Shown here: in pieces, positions 17,028-26,458 of the stretch
Layout of the letters: each line of letters begins with the position of its first letter
Numbering within the stretch: position 1 is the stretch's first letter
Assembly (NCBI RefSeq): GCF_030063205.1
Contig: NZ_JASISQ010000008.1
Span: 1-64,000 of the forward strand
Direction of reading: 5' to 3'
Length of the DNA stretch: 64,000 nucleotides
From: Arthrobacter antibioticus
GTDB taxonomy: Bacteria; Actinomycetota; Actinomycetes; Actinomycetales; Micrococcaceae
Position numbers and translations under genes: made by a program
Notes under the pieces: generated by a model
Databases searched by the model: none
What the model was told of the DNA's origin: nothing
What the model saw: only the letters and a program-made list of their open reading frames with translations

Positions 17028-17939
17028 ATGAGCGAAAACCCAGTCCCCGAACCCTCCGCACGCGTTAACACCTCCACCGGGCAGCCGGCCCCCCGCACCG
17101 AAGACGGCTCGGCACGCCCTGTCACCCCGGGAAGCCAGGCCGCAGAAGGTACCTACCGCGCCCAACCGGTGTCATTTGTGCGCCGCGGAACACGTCTGCA
17201 GGGTCGCCGCCAGCAGGCGTGGGACGATCACTCAGACACTCTGGCAGTGGATGTTCCGCGCCACATTTCAGACACCTCGGTGCACCCCGAGTACGTTTTT
17301 AGCGCAGCCGAAGAGTTTGGCCGCACCGCGCCGCTCGTTGTTGAAATTGGCTCAGGTCTGGGCGATGCCGTGGTCTACGCCGCAAAAGAAAATCCCGACA
17401 TGGACTTTCTGGCCGTGGAGGTTTACACACCAGGACTGGCCCAGACCATCCAAAAAATCGTTGCCAACAAGCTGACCAATGTGCGGGTCGTCCAGGCTAA
17501 CGCCCCTGAAGTTCTCAGTACTATGCTGCCGGCTGGATCTGTCAGCCAGGTGTGGGTATTTTTCCCGGACCCCTGGCACAAGACCAAGCACAATAAACGT
17601 CGGATGGTGAAGGACACTTTCGCCCCATTGGTTGCCCGCGTACTCAGCCCTGGCGGCACATGGCGCTTGGCCACCGACTGGTCAACGTATGCCGAGCAAA
17701 TGCGCGAGGTGGGCACTGACTCGAAGGAATTCACCAACCCGCACGACGGCGAGCGCAAGTCCGCCGAGAGCCCCCTCACCCAGGCGCGGCTCAGCGGCGT
17801 GGACTGCGAGCAAAGCAACGAACCGGATGACATTGGCGGTTGGGCGCCGCGCTTTGACGGTCGAGTTCTGACGAGTTTTGAAAACAAGGCCCACAAAGCG
17901 GGGCGTGTGATTTTCGATCTGGCCTTTCGACGGAACTAG
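17028..17939 (+). CDS. trmB: tRNA (guanine-N7-)-methyltransferase TrmB
   Basis: A 303-residue SAM-dependent enzyme that makes m7G46 in tRNA. The SAM motif VEIGSGLGDAVVYAA and the family signature VWVFFPDPWHKTKHNKRRMV are intact, and a conserved WRLATDW follows. About 75 residues of disordered Pro/Thr/Ala-rich sequence precede the domain, common in actinobacterial TrmB. ATG 17028 is taken as the start. GTG 17025 directly before it is equally possible, because TACGCT ends five bases before the GTG and eight before the ATG. The nitrate reductase operon follows but has its own promoter region. Confidence 0.95.
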   Translation: MSENPVPEPSARVNTSTGQPAPRTEDGSARPVTPGSQAAEGTYRAQPVSFVRRGTRLQGRRQQAWDDHSDTLAVDVPRHISDTSVHPEYVFSAAEEFGRTAPLVVEIGSGLGDAVVYAAKENPDMDFLAVEVYTPGLAQTIQKIVANKLTNVRVVQANAPEVLSTMLPAGSVSQVWVFFPDPWHKTKHNKRRMVKDTFAPLVARVLSPGGTWRLATDWSTYAEQMREVGTDSKEFTNPHDGERKSAESPLTQARLSGVDCEQSNEPDDIGGWAPRFDGRVLTSFENKAHKAGRVIFDLAFRRN

Positions 17940-18070
17940 CACGCTTGGAGCCAACACATGGGCGGAGGTAAACGTCCTACTTTCGTCATCTAGGCGCTTT
18001 GCCATGACACAAAAGTCAGCACAAAATCCTAAAGTCGCATAATTTGGGCAAGAATTAGATCAGCCTTGTG

Positions 18071-18118
18071 TTGACTAATCAAATGGCTATAGAAATCGGC
18101 CCAACCGCACCCTAGGGT
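18071..18118 (+). promoter_or_regulatory. Candidate narG promoter and activator site
   Basis: TAGGGT (18113-18118) lies exactly six bases before the narG ATG. No good -35 is present, as expected for an activated promoter. TTGACTAATCAA (18071-18082) is a TTGA-N4-TCAA palindrome centred about 48 bases upstream of the predicted start. It resembles Crp/FNR half-sites but with N4 rather than the canonical N6 spacing. Confidence 0.4.
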
Positions 18119-18124
18119 GGGGTC

Positions 18125-21100
18125 ATGACTGCTGAACCTTTAGTCGCTGGGGTCGATGGACCGGCGTCGGACGCCATGTTGAAATTGGGCCGCTTCTTCA
18201 CCAAGTGGGACCAGACCGACGATTCCCGCGTGGTCTTCCGCGAGGGCGGACGCGCCGGTGACATCTTCTACCGTGACCGGTGGAGCCACGACAAAGTGGT
18301 GCGCTCCACGCACGGGGTGAACTGCACAGGATCGTGCTCGTGGAAGGTGTACGTCAAAGACGGCATCATCACGTGGGAATCCCAGCAGACCGACTACCCC
18401 AGCGTGGGCCCGGACAGTCCCGAATACGAGCCCCGCGGCTGCCCCCGCGGCGCCGCCTTCTCTTGGTACACCTACTCTCCCACCCGCGTGCGCTTCCCCT
18501 ACGCCCGTGGCGTGCTGGTGGAAATGTACCGCGAAGCCAAATCCCGGCTGAAGGACCCCGTCCTGGCGTTCGCCGCGGTCGCCGGAGACCCCGAAAAGCG
18601 CAAACGCTACCAAAATGCTCGCGGCAAGGGCGGCCTGGTCCGCACCTCCTGGGCTGAGGCCCTGGAAATCGCCGCCGCAGCACACGTGAACACCATTAAA
18701 ACGTACGGCCCCGACCGCTGCTCAGGGTTCTCCCCCATCCCGGCCATGTCCATGGTCAGCCACACCATCGGAACCCGCTTTGTCCAGCTCGTGGGCGGGG
18801 TCATGACCTCCTTCTACGACTGGTACGCGGATCTTCCCGTGGCCAGCCCGCAGGTCTTTGGCGACCAGACGGACGTCCCCGAATCCGGCGACTGGTGGGA
18901 CGCCACCTACCTGATGATGTGGGGCTCCAACGTCCCCGTCACCCGCACCCCGGATGCCCACTGGATGACCGAGGTCCGGTACCGCGGCACGAAGGTCATC
19001 GCCATCAGCCCCGACTACGCGGACAACACCAAATTCGCCGACGAATGGCTTCCTGCACAGGCCGGCACCGACGCCGCGCTGGCCATGGGCATGGGGCACG
19101 TGACGCTGAAGGAATTCTTCGTTGACCGTCAGGTCCCCTTCTTCCAGGGATACGTGCGCCAGTTCACCGATCTGCCGTTCCTGGTGCGTTTGGTGAAGAA
19201 CGACGACGGGACGTACTGTCCCGGGAAATTTCTCACCGCCGCCTTCGTCCCCGGCAACGAGAACGAAGAAGATGCAGCCTTCAAAACGATGCTCTTTGAC
19301 AAGGTCACCGGCACGGCCATCATTCCCAATGGAACGCTGGGCCACAGGTACTCCAAGACTGGTGAGGGCAAATGGAACCTTGACCTAACAGGCATTGAAC
19401 CGGCCTTGAGCTTGGATGAAATTTCCACCGAATCCGCAGAAATTCTGCTGCCATGCTTTGAGGATCCGGGCGGGGCAGGCTCTGTGTTGCGGCGCGGCGT
19501 TCCTACCACTCGAGTGGGTGAACACCTGGTCACCACGGTGTATGACCTGATGCTCGCCCAGTACGGCGTAGGCCGTGACGGTCTCCCCGGAGACTGGGCC
19601 AAAGACTACAACGACACCAGCACTCCTTACACCCCTGCGTGGCAGGAGGAGATCACCTCTGTTCCCGCACAGGCCTGCATCCGGATTGCCCGCGAGTTTG
19701 CTCGCAATGCCGAGCAGTCCAAGGGCCGCTCCATGATCATCATGGGCGCCGGTATCTGCCAGTGGTTCCATGGCGACACCACCTACCGCGCCATTTTGGC
19801 TCTCGTCATGTTGACAGGCTGCATGGGCCGCAACGGCGGTGGCTGGGCGCACTATGTGGGCCAGGAAAAGACGCGTCCACTCACCGGTTGGGTCTCTCTT
19901 GCTAACGCCCTTGACTGGTCGCGCCCGCCGCGGACCATGATTGGCACCGGCTACTGGTACATGCACACTGACCAGTGGCGTCAGGACGGGTACTCGGCGG
20001 ATGCGCTGAAGTCGCCGCTATCCACCGGCAGCCTTGACGGCATGCATACCGCCGATGCCTTGGCGCAGTCCGCCCGGCTGGGCTGGATGCCCTTCTACCC
20101 GTTCTTTGATAAGAACCCGTTGGACATCGCCGATCGGGCCATTGCGGGGGTTGCCGCCGGCGAAGCCCCGGATGAAAAGACGTGGGTGGCGCAGGAACTC
20201 AAGAACCGTCATCTGGACCTGGCCATCGAGGACATCGATGCCCCGGAGAACTGGCCGCGGACCTTAATCCTGTGGCGCTCAAACCTGTTTGGCTCCTCTG
20301 CCAAGGGCAACGAGTACTTCCTGCGCAATTTATTAGGCACGCACAACAATGTGATGGGCCAAGACAGTGAGTCCTCACTGAAACCGAAAACCGTCAAATG
20401 GCATGAAAAGGGCCCGGAAGGAAAGCTTGACTTCTTAATGTCAGCGGACTTCCGCATGACCAGCACCACCTTGCTCTCCGACGTGGTATTCCCCGCGGCC
20501 ACCTGGTATGAGAAGCACGATCTCTCTTCCACTGACATGCACCCGTTTGTGCACGCCTTCACCCCGGCCATCGATCCGCCGTGGGAAACCAAGACTGACT
20601 TTGAGATGTTCCACCTCCTCGCCGAGGAATTCTCCCGCCAGGCAGCCAAACATTTGGGCACCCGCAAGGACCTGGTGACGGTGCCGATGATCCACGACAC
20701 CGTGGGCCAGATCGCCCAGCCCGGCGGAGTGGTTCGCGACTGGCGCGAAGACGGCATCGACGGCGTACCGGGGCAAAACATGCCGAACTTCACCATTGTT
20801 GAGCGGGACTACACAGCCATCGCACACAAGCTCTCCGCCGTCGGGCCGCTAGCTGACAAGCTGGGTTTCACCGTCAAGGACGTCAACTACAAGCTGGATA
20901 AAGCCCTCGACCATCTGGCCAAACAAAACGGTGTCATGATGGGCGGATTCGCGCACGGGCGCCCCGCGATCGACACGGACGCGAAAATGGCAGAAGCCAT
21001 CCTGACATTCTCCGGTACCTGCAACGGTCAGCTGGCCGTCAGCGGCTTCAAGGAGTTGGAGAAGCGCACCGGCGTCAAGCTGGCGGACCTGGCCGAAGGG

Positions 21101-21838
21101 TCCGAGGAAAAGATTATTTCCTTCGCCATGACCCAGGCCGGGCCGGTCCCTGTCATTACTTCCCCGGAGTGGTCGGGTTCGGAAACTGGTGGGCGGCGCT
21201 ATTCACCGTTCACGCAGAACATCGAGCGGCTCAAACCGTTCCACACGCTGACCGGGCGCATGCATTTCTTCCTGGACCACGACTGGATCATCGACATTGG
21301 CGAGGCCTTGCCGATCTACCGTCCGCCGCTGGATATGCAGCGCCTGTTTGGTGAACCGAAGTTTGGTCCCAATGGGGAGAAGGAGGTGGTGGTGCGCTAC
21401 CTGACCCCGCACTCCAAGTGGTCCATCCACTCCGAATATCAGGACAACCTGCTGATGCTCTCGCTCTCCCGCGGTGGTCCCACCGTGTGGATGAGCCCGC
21501 AGGACGCCAAATCCATCAAGGTCAAGGACAACGACTGGGTGGAGGCCGTGAACATGAACGGTGTGTTCGTTGCCCGAGCCGTGGTCAGCCACCGCATGCC
21601 AGAGGGTGTGGTGTACGTCTATCACGCGCAAGAGCGCACCATCGATGTACCCAAGTCCGAGGCCACCGGCCGCCGCGGCGGTATCCACAACTCCCTGACT
21701 CGCCTGCTCGTTAAGCCGTCACACCTGATCGGCGCCTACGGGCAGCTGACCTACGCCTTCAACTATCTTGGCCCCACCGGAAACCAGCGTGACAACGTTT
21801 CCACTATCCGCCGTCGTTCCCAGGAGGTGCAGTACTAA
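18125..21838 (+). CDS. narG: Respiratory nitrate reductase alpha subunit NarG
   Basis: The 1237-residue molybdenum catalytic subunit that reduces nitrate to nitrite with electrons passed through NarH from NarI. The FS0 iron-sulfur cluster ligands are visible as H63, C67, C71 and C106 in STHGVNCTGSCSW and PRGCPRG. The molybdenum-ligand aspartate lies in the conserved YDWYADLP segment (231-238), and the substrate-channel part NVPVTRTPDAHW follows. No twin-arginine signal is seen, which fits the cytoplasm-facing Nar type. Length is normal. narG starts the narGHJI-narK cluster, and its TAA overlaps the narH ATG. The start fits a leaderless-type -10 box. Confidence 0.98.
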   Translation: MTAEPLVAGVDGPASDAMLKLGRFFTKWDQTDDSRVVFREGGRAGDIFYRDRWSHDKVVRSTHGVNCTGSCSWKVYVKDGIITWESQQTDYPSVGPDSPEYEPRGCPRGAAFSWYTYSPTRVRFPYARGVLVEMYREAKSRLKDPVLAFAAVAGDPEKRKRYQNARGKGGLVRTSWAEALEIAAAAHVNTIKTYGPDRCSGFSPIPAMSMVSHTIGTRFVQLVGGVMTSFYDWYADLPVASPQVFGDQTDVPESGDWWDATYLMMWGSNVPVTRTPDAHWMTEVRYRGTKVIAISPDYADNTKFADEWLPAQAGTDAALAMGMGHVTLKEFFVDRQVPFFQGYVRQFTDLPFLVRLVKNDDGTYCPGKFLTAAFVPGNENEEDAAFKTMLFDKVTGTAIIPNGTLGHRYSKTGEGKWNLDLTGIEPALSLDEISTESAEILLPCFEDPGGAGSVLRRGVPTTRVGEHLVTTVYDLMLAQYGVGRDGLPGDWAKDYNDTSTPYTPAWQEEITSVPAQACIRIAREFARNAEQSKGRSMIIMGAGICQWFHGDTTYRAILALVMLTGCMGRNGGGWAHYVGQEKTRPLTGWVSLANALDWSRPPRTMIGTGYWYMHTDQWRQDGYSADALKSPLSTGSLDGMHTADALAQSARLGWMPFYPFFDKNPLDIADRAIAGVAAGEAPDEKTWVAQELKNRHLDLAIEDIDAPENWPRTLILWRSNLFGSSAKGNEYFLRNLLGTHNNVMGQDSESSLKPKTVKWHEKGPEGKLDFLMSADFRMTSTTLLSDVVFPAATWYEKHDLSSTDMHPFVHAFTPAIDPPWETKTDFEMFHLLAEEFSRQAAKHLGTRKDLVTVPMIHDTVGQIAQPGGVVRDWREDGIDGVPGQNMPNFTIVERDYTAIAHKLSAVGPLADKLGFTVKDVNYKLDKALDHLAKQNGVMMGGFAHGRPAIDTDAKMAEAILTFSGTCNGQLAVSGFKELEKRTGVKLADLAEGSEEKIISFAMTQAGPVPVITSPEWSGSETGGRRYSPFTQNIERLKPFHTLTGRMHFFLDHDWIIDIGEALPIYRPPLDMQRLFGEPKFGPNGEKEVVVRYLTPHSKWSIHSEYQDNLLMLSLSRGGPTVWMSPQDAKSIKVKDNDWVEAVNMNGVFVARAVVSHRMPEGVVYVYHAQERTIDVPKSEATGRRGGIHNSLTRLLVKPSHLIGAYGQLTYAFNYLGPTGNQRDNVSTIRRRSQEVQY

Positions 21839-23559
21839 TGCGTGTAATGGCTCAAATGGGCATGGTCATGAATCTGGACAAGTGCATTGGCTGTCACACG
21901 TGTTCTGTCACGTGCAAGCAGGCATGGACCAACCGGGCTGGGGTGGAATACGTCTGGTTCAACAATGTTGAGACCCGCCCTGGGCAGGGTTACCCGCGCC
22001 GCTACGAGGATCAGGAAAAGTGGAAGGGCGGCTGGGAACTGAACAAGCGCGGCCGCCTCAAGCTCAAGGCCGGCGGACGTGTGAAGAAGCTGTTTGGGCT
22101 CTTCGCCAACCCCATCCAGCCCGAGCTCAAGGACTACTACGAGCCCTGGACCTACGATTACAAGACCCTTGTTGACGCTCCCCTGGGTGATGACTTCCCG
22201 GTGGCCAGGCCCAAGTCCCTGATCACCGGCAAGGATACGAAGATCACCTGGAGCGCCAATTGGGACGACGACCTGGGCGGCACCGAAGAAATGGGTCACC
22301 TCGACCCGATCGTGGAGAAGGTGCGCCGCGAGTCCGAGGACAAGATCAAGTTTGAGTTTGAGCAAACGTTCATGTTCTACCTGCCCCGCATCTGTGAACA
22401 CTGCCTGAACCCGTCCTGCATGGCCTCCTGCCCTTCCGGCGCTATTTACAAGCGGGTGGAGGACGGCATTGTTCTGGTTGACCAGGACCAATGCCGCGGC
22501 TGGCGCCAGTGCATGACGGGTTGCCCGTACAAGAAAATTTACTTCAACCACAAGACCGGCAAGGCCGAGAAGTGTACGTTCTGCTACCCGCGGATCGAGG
22601 TGGGCCTGCCCACCGTGTGCTCGGAAACCTGTGTTGGCCGGCTGCGTTATTTGGGGCTTTTTCTGTACGACGCCGACGCCGTCACCGCAGCTGCCTCCGT
22701 CACCGACCCAAAGCACCTGTACCAGGCACAGATGGATGTGCTGCTGGACCCCAACGATCCTGCGGTCATCAAAGCTGCCCGCGAACAGGGCATCGCCGAA
22801 GACTGGATCGATGCGGCCCAGAAGTCGCCCGTCTATGCGCTGACAAAGGTGTACAAGCTGGCGCTTCCGCTGCACCCGGAATACCGCACCATGCCCATGG
22901 TTTGGTACATCCCGCCGCTGTCCCCGGTGGTTGACCTTCTGCGCGAGCAGGGGCACGACGCCGAGAACCAGGACGTTCTCTTCGGTGCCATTGACGCTTT
23001 GCGCATCCCGGTGGAATACCTGGCCGAGCTGTTTACGGCCGGAGATACCGAGCTGGTCACCGAGGTACTGCGCAAGCTGGCAGCCATGCGCTCCTACATG
23101 CGCGGTATCTCCTTGGGTAACGATCCCGATGAGTCCATTCCCGCCTCCGTGGGCATGGATGGGGAAACCATGTATGAGATGTACCGGCTCATGGCCATCG
23201 CCAAATACGAGGAACGCTATGTGATTCCCAAGGCGCACGCCGAGCAGGCCCATGACCTGGAGGAGATGGGCTGCTCCCTGGACTTCGACGGCGGACCCGG
23301 CATGGGCGCCATGGGAGACTCCCCGTTCGGGGAAGCCAGCGGACGGCCCACCCCCGTCGCCGTGGAAACCTTCAACGCCCTGCGGGACCGGCAGACTTCT
23401 GACTCGGTGGCCGGGGCTGATACCTTGCGCGGCCGGGTGAACCTGCTCAACTGGGACGGCAACGGCGCACCCGCCGGACTGTTCCCGCAACACCATCCCA
23501 CGGAGCCGCCACGGGAGATTGACCGCGAAGATGCCCTCGAAGGCGGTGGGGGGGCATGA
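21838..23559 (+). CDS. narH: Nitrate reductase beta subunit NarH
   Basis: The 573-residue electron-transfer subunit with one [3Fe-4S] and three [4Fe-4S] clusters. The first cluster group is CIGCHTCSVTCKQAW (C16, C19, C22, C26). Further groups are CEHCLNPSCMASCPSG, CRGWRQCMTGCPY, where Trp replaces the second Cys as expected for the 3Fe centre, and CTFCYPRIEVGLPTVC. The start ATG overlaps the narG stop (TAATG) and the stop overlaps narJ (ATGA), so translation of the three is coupled. The C-terminal tail after about 500 (PRTPVAVETF, HHPTEPPREID) is longer and less conserved than in enterobacterial NarH. Confidence 0.98.
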   Translation: MRVMAQMGMVMNLDKCIGCHTCSVTCKQAWTNRAGVEYVWFNNVETRPGQGYPRRYEDQEKWKGGWELNKRGRLKLKAGGRVKKLFGLFANPIQPELKDYYEPWTYDYKTLVDAPLGDDFPVARPKSLITGKDTKITWSANWDDDLGGTEEMGHLDPIVEKVRRESEDKIKFEFEQTFMFYLPRICEHCLNPSCMASCPSGAIYKRVEDGIVLVDQDQCRGWRQCMTGCPYKKIYFNHKTGKAEKCTFCYPRIEVGLPTVCSETCVGRLRYLGLFLYDADAVTAAASVTDPKHLYQAQMDVLLDPNDPAVIKAAREQGIAEDWIDAAQKSPVYALTKVYKLALPLHPEYRTMPMVWYIPPLSPVVDLLREQGHDAENQDVLFGAIDALRIPVEYLAELFTAGDTELVTEVLRKLAAMRSYMRGISLGNDPDESIPASVGMDGETMYEMYRLMAIAKYEERYVIPKAHAEQAHDLEEMGCSLDFDGGPGMGAMGDSPFGEASGRPTPVAVETFNALRDRQTSDSVAGADTLRGRVNLLNWDGNGAPAGLFPQHHPTEPPREIDREDALEGGGGA

Positions 23560-24176
23560 GCCGCAAAGATCAGGTAACATTTCTGGCCGCAGCCTGGTGC
23601 CTGTCCTACCCGGATGAGCAACTCCTTGAACGCATTCCGCTGATGAGGGCAGCCCTCGGTGAGTTTCCCGGCGCAACCAAGCCATTCGACGTCGTACTTT
23701 CCACATTGGAAAGCAAAGACTTAATGGCTTCGCAAACCCAATATGTCAAGGAGTTTGACCTTGGCAAGCGGCATGCGCTGCACCTCTCCTACTGGACCGA
23801 TGGCGATACGCGTCGCCGCGGCGAGGTGCTGGGAGCGTTTAAGAAGGTGTATCGCGGATCGGACACCTTAGTGGATACCCGAGGCGAACTTCCCGATTAT
23901 TTGCCCATGGTGCTGGAGTATGCGGCCACCGTAGACATGGGCGCGGGCAAGGATCTCCTGCAGCAGTACCGGCCCAGCCTTGAGCTGATTAAATTTGGTC
24001 TGCTTCGGGACGATCTGCCGCATACCCACATTGTGCAGGCCATTTGCAACACGCTTCCGGGAGCTTCTCCGGCGGACGAACAAGCCGTGATGCGCATGGC
24101 AGGCTACGGACCGCCCACTGAATCCGTGGGCCTTGACCCTTACGACCCGCGACTGCTGCCCATGAAAGGCGCTTGA
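23556..24176 (+). CDS. narJ: Nitrate reductase molybdenum cofactor assembly chaperone NarJ
   Basis: A 206-residue helical chaperone of the TorD/NarJ family needed to insert the molybdenum cofactor into NarG before membrane docking. Typical features are LSYPDEQLLERIPLMRAAL near the N-terminus, YVKEFDLGKRHALHLSYWTDGDTRRRG in the middle and DYLPMVLEYAA later. It is not part of the mature enzyme. The start overlaps the end of narH by four bases, and narI begins three bases after its stop. Confidence 0.96.
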   Translation: MSRKDQVTFLAAAWCLSYPDEQLLERIPLMRAALGEFPGATKPFDVVLSTLESKDLMASQTQYVKEFDLGKRHALHLSYWTDGDTRRRGEVLGAFKKVYRGSDTLVDTRGELPDYLPMVLEYAATVDMGAGKDLLQQYRPSLELIKFGLLRDDLPHTHIVQAICNTLPGASPADEQAVMRMAGYGPPTESVGLDPYDPRLLPMKGA

Positions 24177-24179
24177 GCA

Positions 24180-24926
24180 ATGGACATATTTTTGTGGGGC
24201 GTGCTGCCGTACCTCATGGTGGTCATCCTGGTGGGCGGCTCCATCTGGCGGTACAAATATGACCAGTTTGGGTGGACAACCCGTTCCTCCCAACTTTATG
24301 AATCCAGGCTGCTGCGCATTGGCTCACCGGTCTTCCACTTTGGTTTGCTGGCCGTCATTGCCGGGCACTTCTTTGGTCTTGTCATCCCCAAATCGTGGAC
24401 AGAAGCTGTGGGCATGAGCGAGAATATTTACCATTTCAACGCCCTTTTTGTGGGTACTGTTGCCGGGGTTGGCACGCTGGGCGGAATCATTCTCTTGATC
24501 TACCGTCGCCGCAAAACCGGGCCGGTCTTTATGGCAACCACCAAAAATGACAAGTTGATGTATGTGGTGCTGGTGGCCGCCATCGTGTTTGGCTTGTGGA
24601 CAACGTTGGCCAGCGTTTTTTGGCCCGATCACGACTTGACCTACCGGGACACGGTGTCACCGTGGTTCCGTTCACTGTTTATCTTCAGCCCCGACGTTGC
24701 CGCCATGGCTGCTGCGCCGACGGCCTTCCACATACACACACTGGTAGGAATGGCATTGTTTGTCATCTGGCCGTTCACCCGTTTGGTGCACGCCTTCACA
24801 GCCCCCTTGCACTACCTGTTCCGGCCCTACATTGTGTACCGCTCACGGGACAAGGGCCCCACCGTGGCCAACCAGCATGGTTGGTCCGATGTGGGCACGC
24901 ACGACCGGGACACCAAACACCGTTAA
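24180..24926 (+). CDS. narI: Nitrate reductase gamma subunit NarI (cytochrome b)
   Basis: A 248-residue membrane subunit with five hydrophobic segments that oxidises menaquinol and anchors NarGH. Candidate heme-ligand histidines lie in VFHFGLLAVIAGHFFGL and in the C-terminal helices (FHIHTLVGMALF, TRLVHAFTAPLHYLFRPY), matching the bis-heme b pattern of the family. The sequence ends in a conserved basic cytoplasmic tail. It follows narJ directly and precedes narK by about 80 bases. Confidence 0.97.
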   Translation: MDIFLWGVLPYLMVVILVGGSIWRYKYDQFGWTTRSSQLYESRLLRIGSPVFHFGLLAVIAGHFFGLVIPKSWTEAVGMSENIYHFNALFVGTVAGVGTLGGIILLIYRRRKTGPVFMATTKNDKLMYVVLVAAIVFGLWTTLASVFWPDHDLTYRDTVSPWFRSLFIFSPDVAAMAAAPTAFHIHTLVGMALFVIWPFTRLVHAFTAPLHYLFRPYIVYRSRDKGPTVANQHGWSDVGTHDRDTKHR

Positions 24927-25008
24927 TTACTGCTTTTTGAACCGCCACTAGTTGCACGGCTACTAGTTGCATCAGCCATTGCCTGCACCAGCCACTACAG
25001 GAGAAATC

Positions 25009-26250
25009 ATGGCACGAGAAACCACAACAAGCGCGCCTGCGCTTGAAGCAGTCAAGGGCCAGGCCCTGAACCTTATTTTGGCCACAGCCGCCTCGGTGGT
25101 GGGCTTCTGGGCGTGGAACGTCATAGCCACGTTGAGCACACACTATGCAAAGAACATGGAACTCTCTGCCGGGACCATGGGTATTTTGGTGGCTATGCCC
25201 ATCTTTGTGGGTTCCTTGGGGCGCATTGTGGTGGGCGCCATGACTGACAAGTACGGCGGACGGGCACTGTTCACCTTTGTTTTGCTGGCCACCATCCCCA
25301 CAGTTCTGCTCGTCGCTTGGGGCGGGGCAATAAACTCCTTCCCGATGGTACTCGCCGCCGGTTTTTTGCTGGGCGTAGCCGGCACGGTCTTTGCTGTCGG
25401 CATCCCCTTTGTCAGCGCGTGGTACCCGCCGGCCAGGCGCGGATTTGCCACGGGAGTTTTTGGGGCCGGAATGGGCGGCACGGCCCTTGCCGCCTTCTTG
25501 AACCCGCGCCTTGTTAAGTCCATAGGCTACGTTCCCACCCACCTATTGATTGCCGTTCTCTTGGCTGTCATGGCAGGCCTTGTCTGGTTTTTCATGAAGA
25601 ACTCCCCCGACTGGGTGCCCAGTAAGGAACCAGTACTACCTAAACTCTTGGACGCCTCAAAACTGGCTGTCACCTGGAAACTGTGCTTCTTGTACGCCGT
25701 GGTCTTTGGCGGGTTCGTTTCCTTCGCCACGTATCTGCCCACATACCTGCGTGACGTCTACGAATTTGATCCCAGCGCGGCCGGTGCCCGAACAGCCGGG
25801 TTCGCGTTGGCAGCAGTGCTGGCCCGCCCCATTGGCGGCGTGCTGGCCGATAAAATTGGTTCCAAACCTGTAGTGATTGCATCGCTTGTGGGCGTGGGCA
25901 TTTTGGGCTTCATAGTAGCCCTTGAACCGGCCGCCGATGTGCAGGCCGGCCCCATTTTCATTGGCCTGGCTGCCGCGCTTGGGCTGGGTACCGGTGGTGT
26001 TTTTGCTTGGGTAGGCAAACTATCCCCTGAAGGAAAAATGGGCACAGTGGGCGGTATTGTCAGTGCCGCCGGTGGCTTGGGCGGTTACTTCCCACCACTG
26101 ATTATGGGTATGACGTACAACGCCGACGCCGAAAGTTACAAGTACGCCATAGGACTTTCACTCCTGGTGGTCACGGCCGTGGTGGCTTTGCTGTTTGCAT
26201 TGATTTTTGTGAAGACGCCCGCAATGGAGCCCGTACCAGCCACGAAATAG
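25009..26250 (+). CDS. narK: Nitrate/nitrite transporter NarK
   Basis: A 413-residue MFS transporter with 12 predicted membrane helices that imports nitrate and/or exchanges it for nitrite. The NarK/NasA signature regions are recognisable: FWAWNVIATLS in helix 1, GRIVVGAMTDKYGGR (motif A) after helix 2, and GGFVSFATYLP and GTGGVFAWVGKL in the second half. It is a single-domain protein of the NarK1/NarK2 size. The ATG at 25009 has a strong ribosome site (ACAGGAG), so the upstream TTG/ATG options are rejected. It is probably co-transcribed with narGHJI and ends before a 27-bp hairpin. Confidence 0.96.
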   Translation: MARETTTSAPALEAVKGQALNLILATAASVVGFWAWNVIATLSTHYAKNMELSAGTMGILVAMPIFVGSLGRIVVGAMTDKYGGRALFTFVLLATIPTVLLVAWGGAINSFPMVLAAGFLLGVAGTVFAVGIPFVSAWYPPARRGFATGVFGAGMGGTALAAFLNPRLVKSIGYVPTHLLIAVLLAVMAGLVWFFMKNSPDWVPSKEPVLPKLLDASKLAVTWKLCFLYAVVFGGFVSFATYLPTYLRDVYEFDPSAAGARTAGFALAAVLARPIGGVLADKIGSKPVVIASLVGVGILGFIVALEPAADVQAGPIFIGLAAALGLGTGGVFAWVGKLSPEGKMGTVGGIVSAAGGLGGYFPPLIMGMTYNADAESYKYAIGLSLLVVTAVVALLFALIFVKTPAMEPVPATK

Positions 26251-26287
26251 TTCCTTCTCCGTGCTGCGCCCCTTCCTCTCCTTCGTG

Positions 26288-26344
26288 GGTTGAGGTTGGA
26301 GGTAATGACGTCCCTGCGGGACGTCATTACCTCCAACCTCAACC
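26288..26344. terminator. 27-bp perfect hairpin after narK
   Basis: 26288-26314 pairs perfectly with 26318-26344 around a three-base loop (TGC). It directly follows the nar operon. It is longer and more perfect than an ordinary intrinsic terminator and has no U-tract. Confidence 0.8.
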
Positions 26345-26458
26345 TCGTGTGGCGGGCTTGTCACGCTGTCGGGTAAATGAGTCTCTCAATACTGCGTAGG
26401 ATTGATAGATGTGGTTCTTGCTCTTGGACCACCCTCAACCGACAGGTGGAAAAGTTCC

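Noticed and set aside
18071-18082. Canonical FNR box at narG
   Set aside because: The half-site spacing is N4 between TTGA and TCAA, not N6, so I report it only as a possible non-canonical site.
21835-23706. Long open frame of 623 codons on the minus strand opposite narH
   Set aside because: It is exactly antisense to narH with its complete cysteine clusters. The translation is His/Gly/Arg-rich without known motifs, a typical GC-bias shadow.
26402-26458. Upstream TTG start for the SNF2 helicase
   Set aside because: No ribosome site precedes it, whereas GTG 26459 has one and gives a family-like N-terminus.
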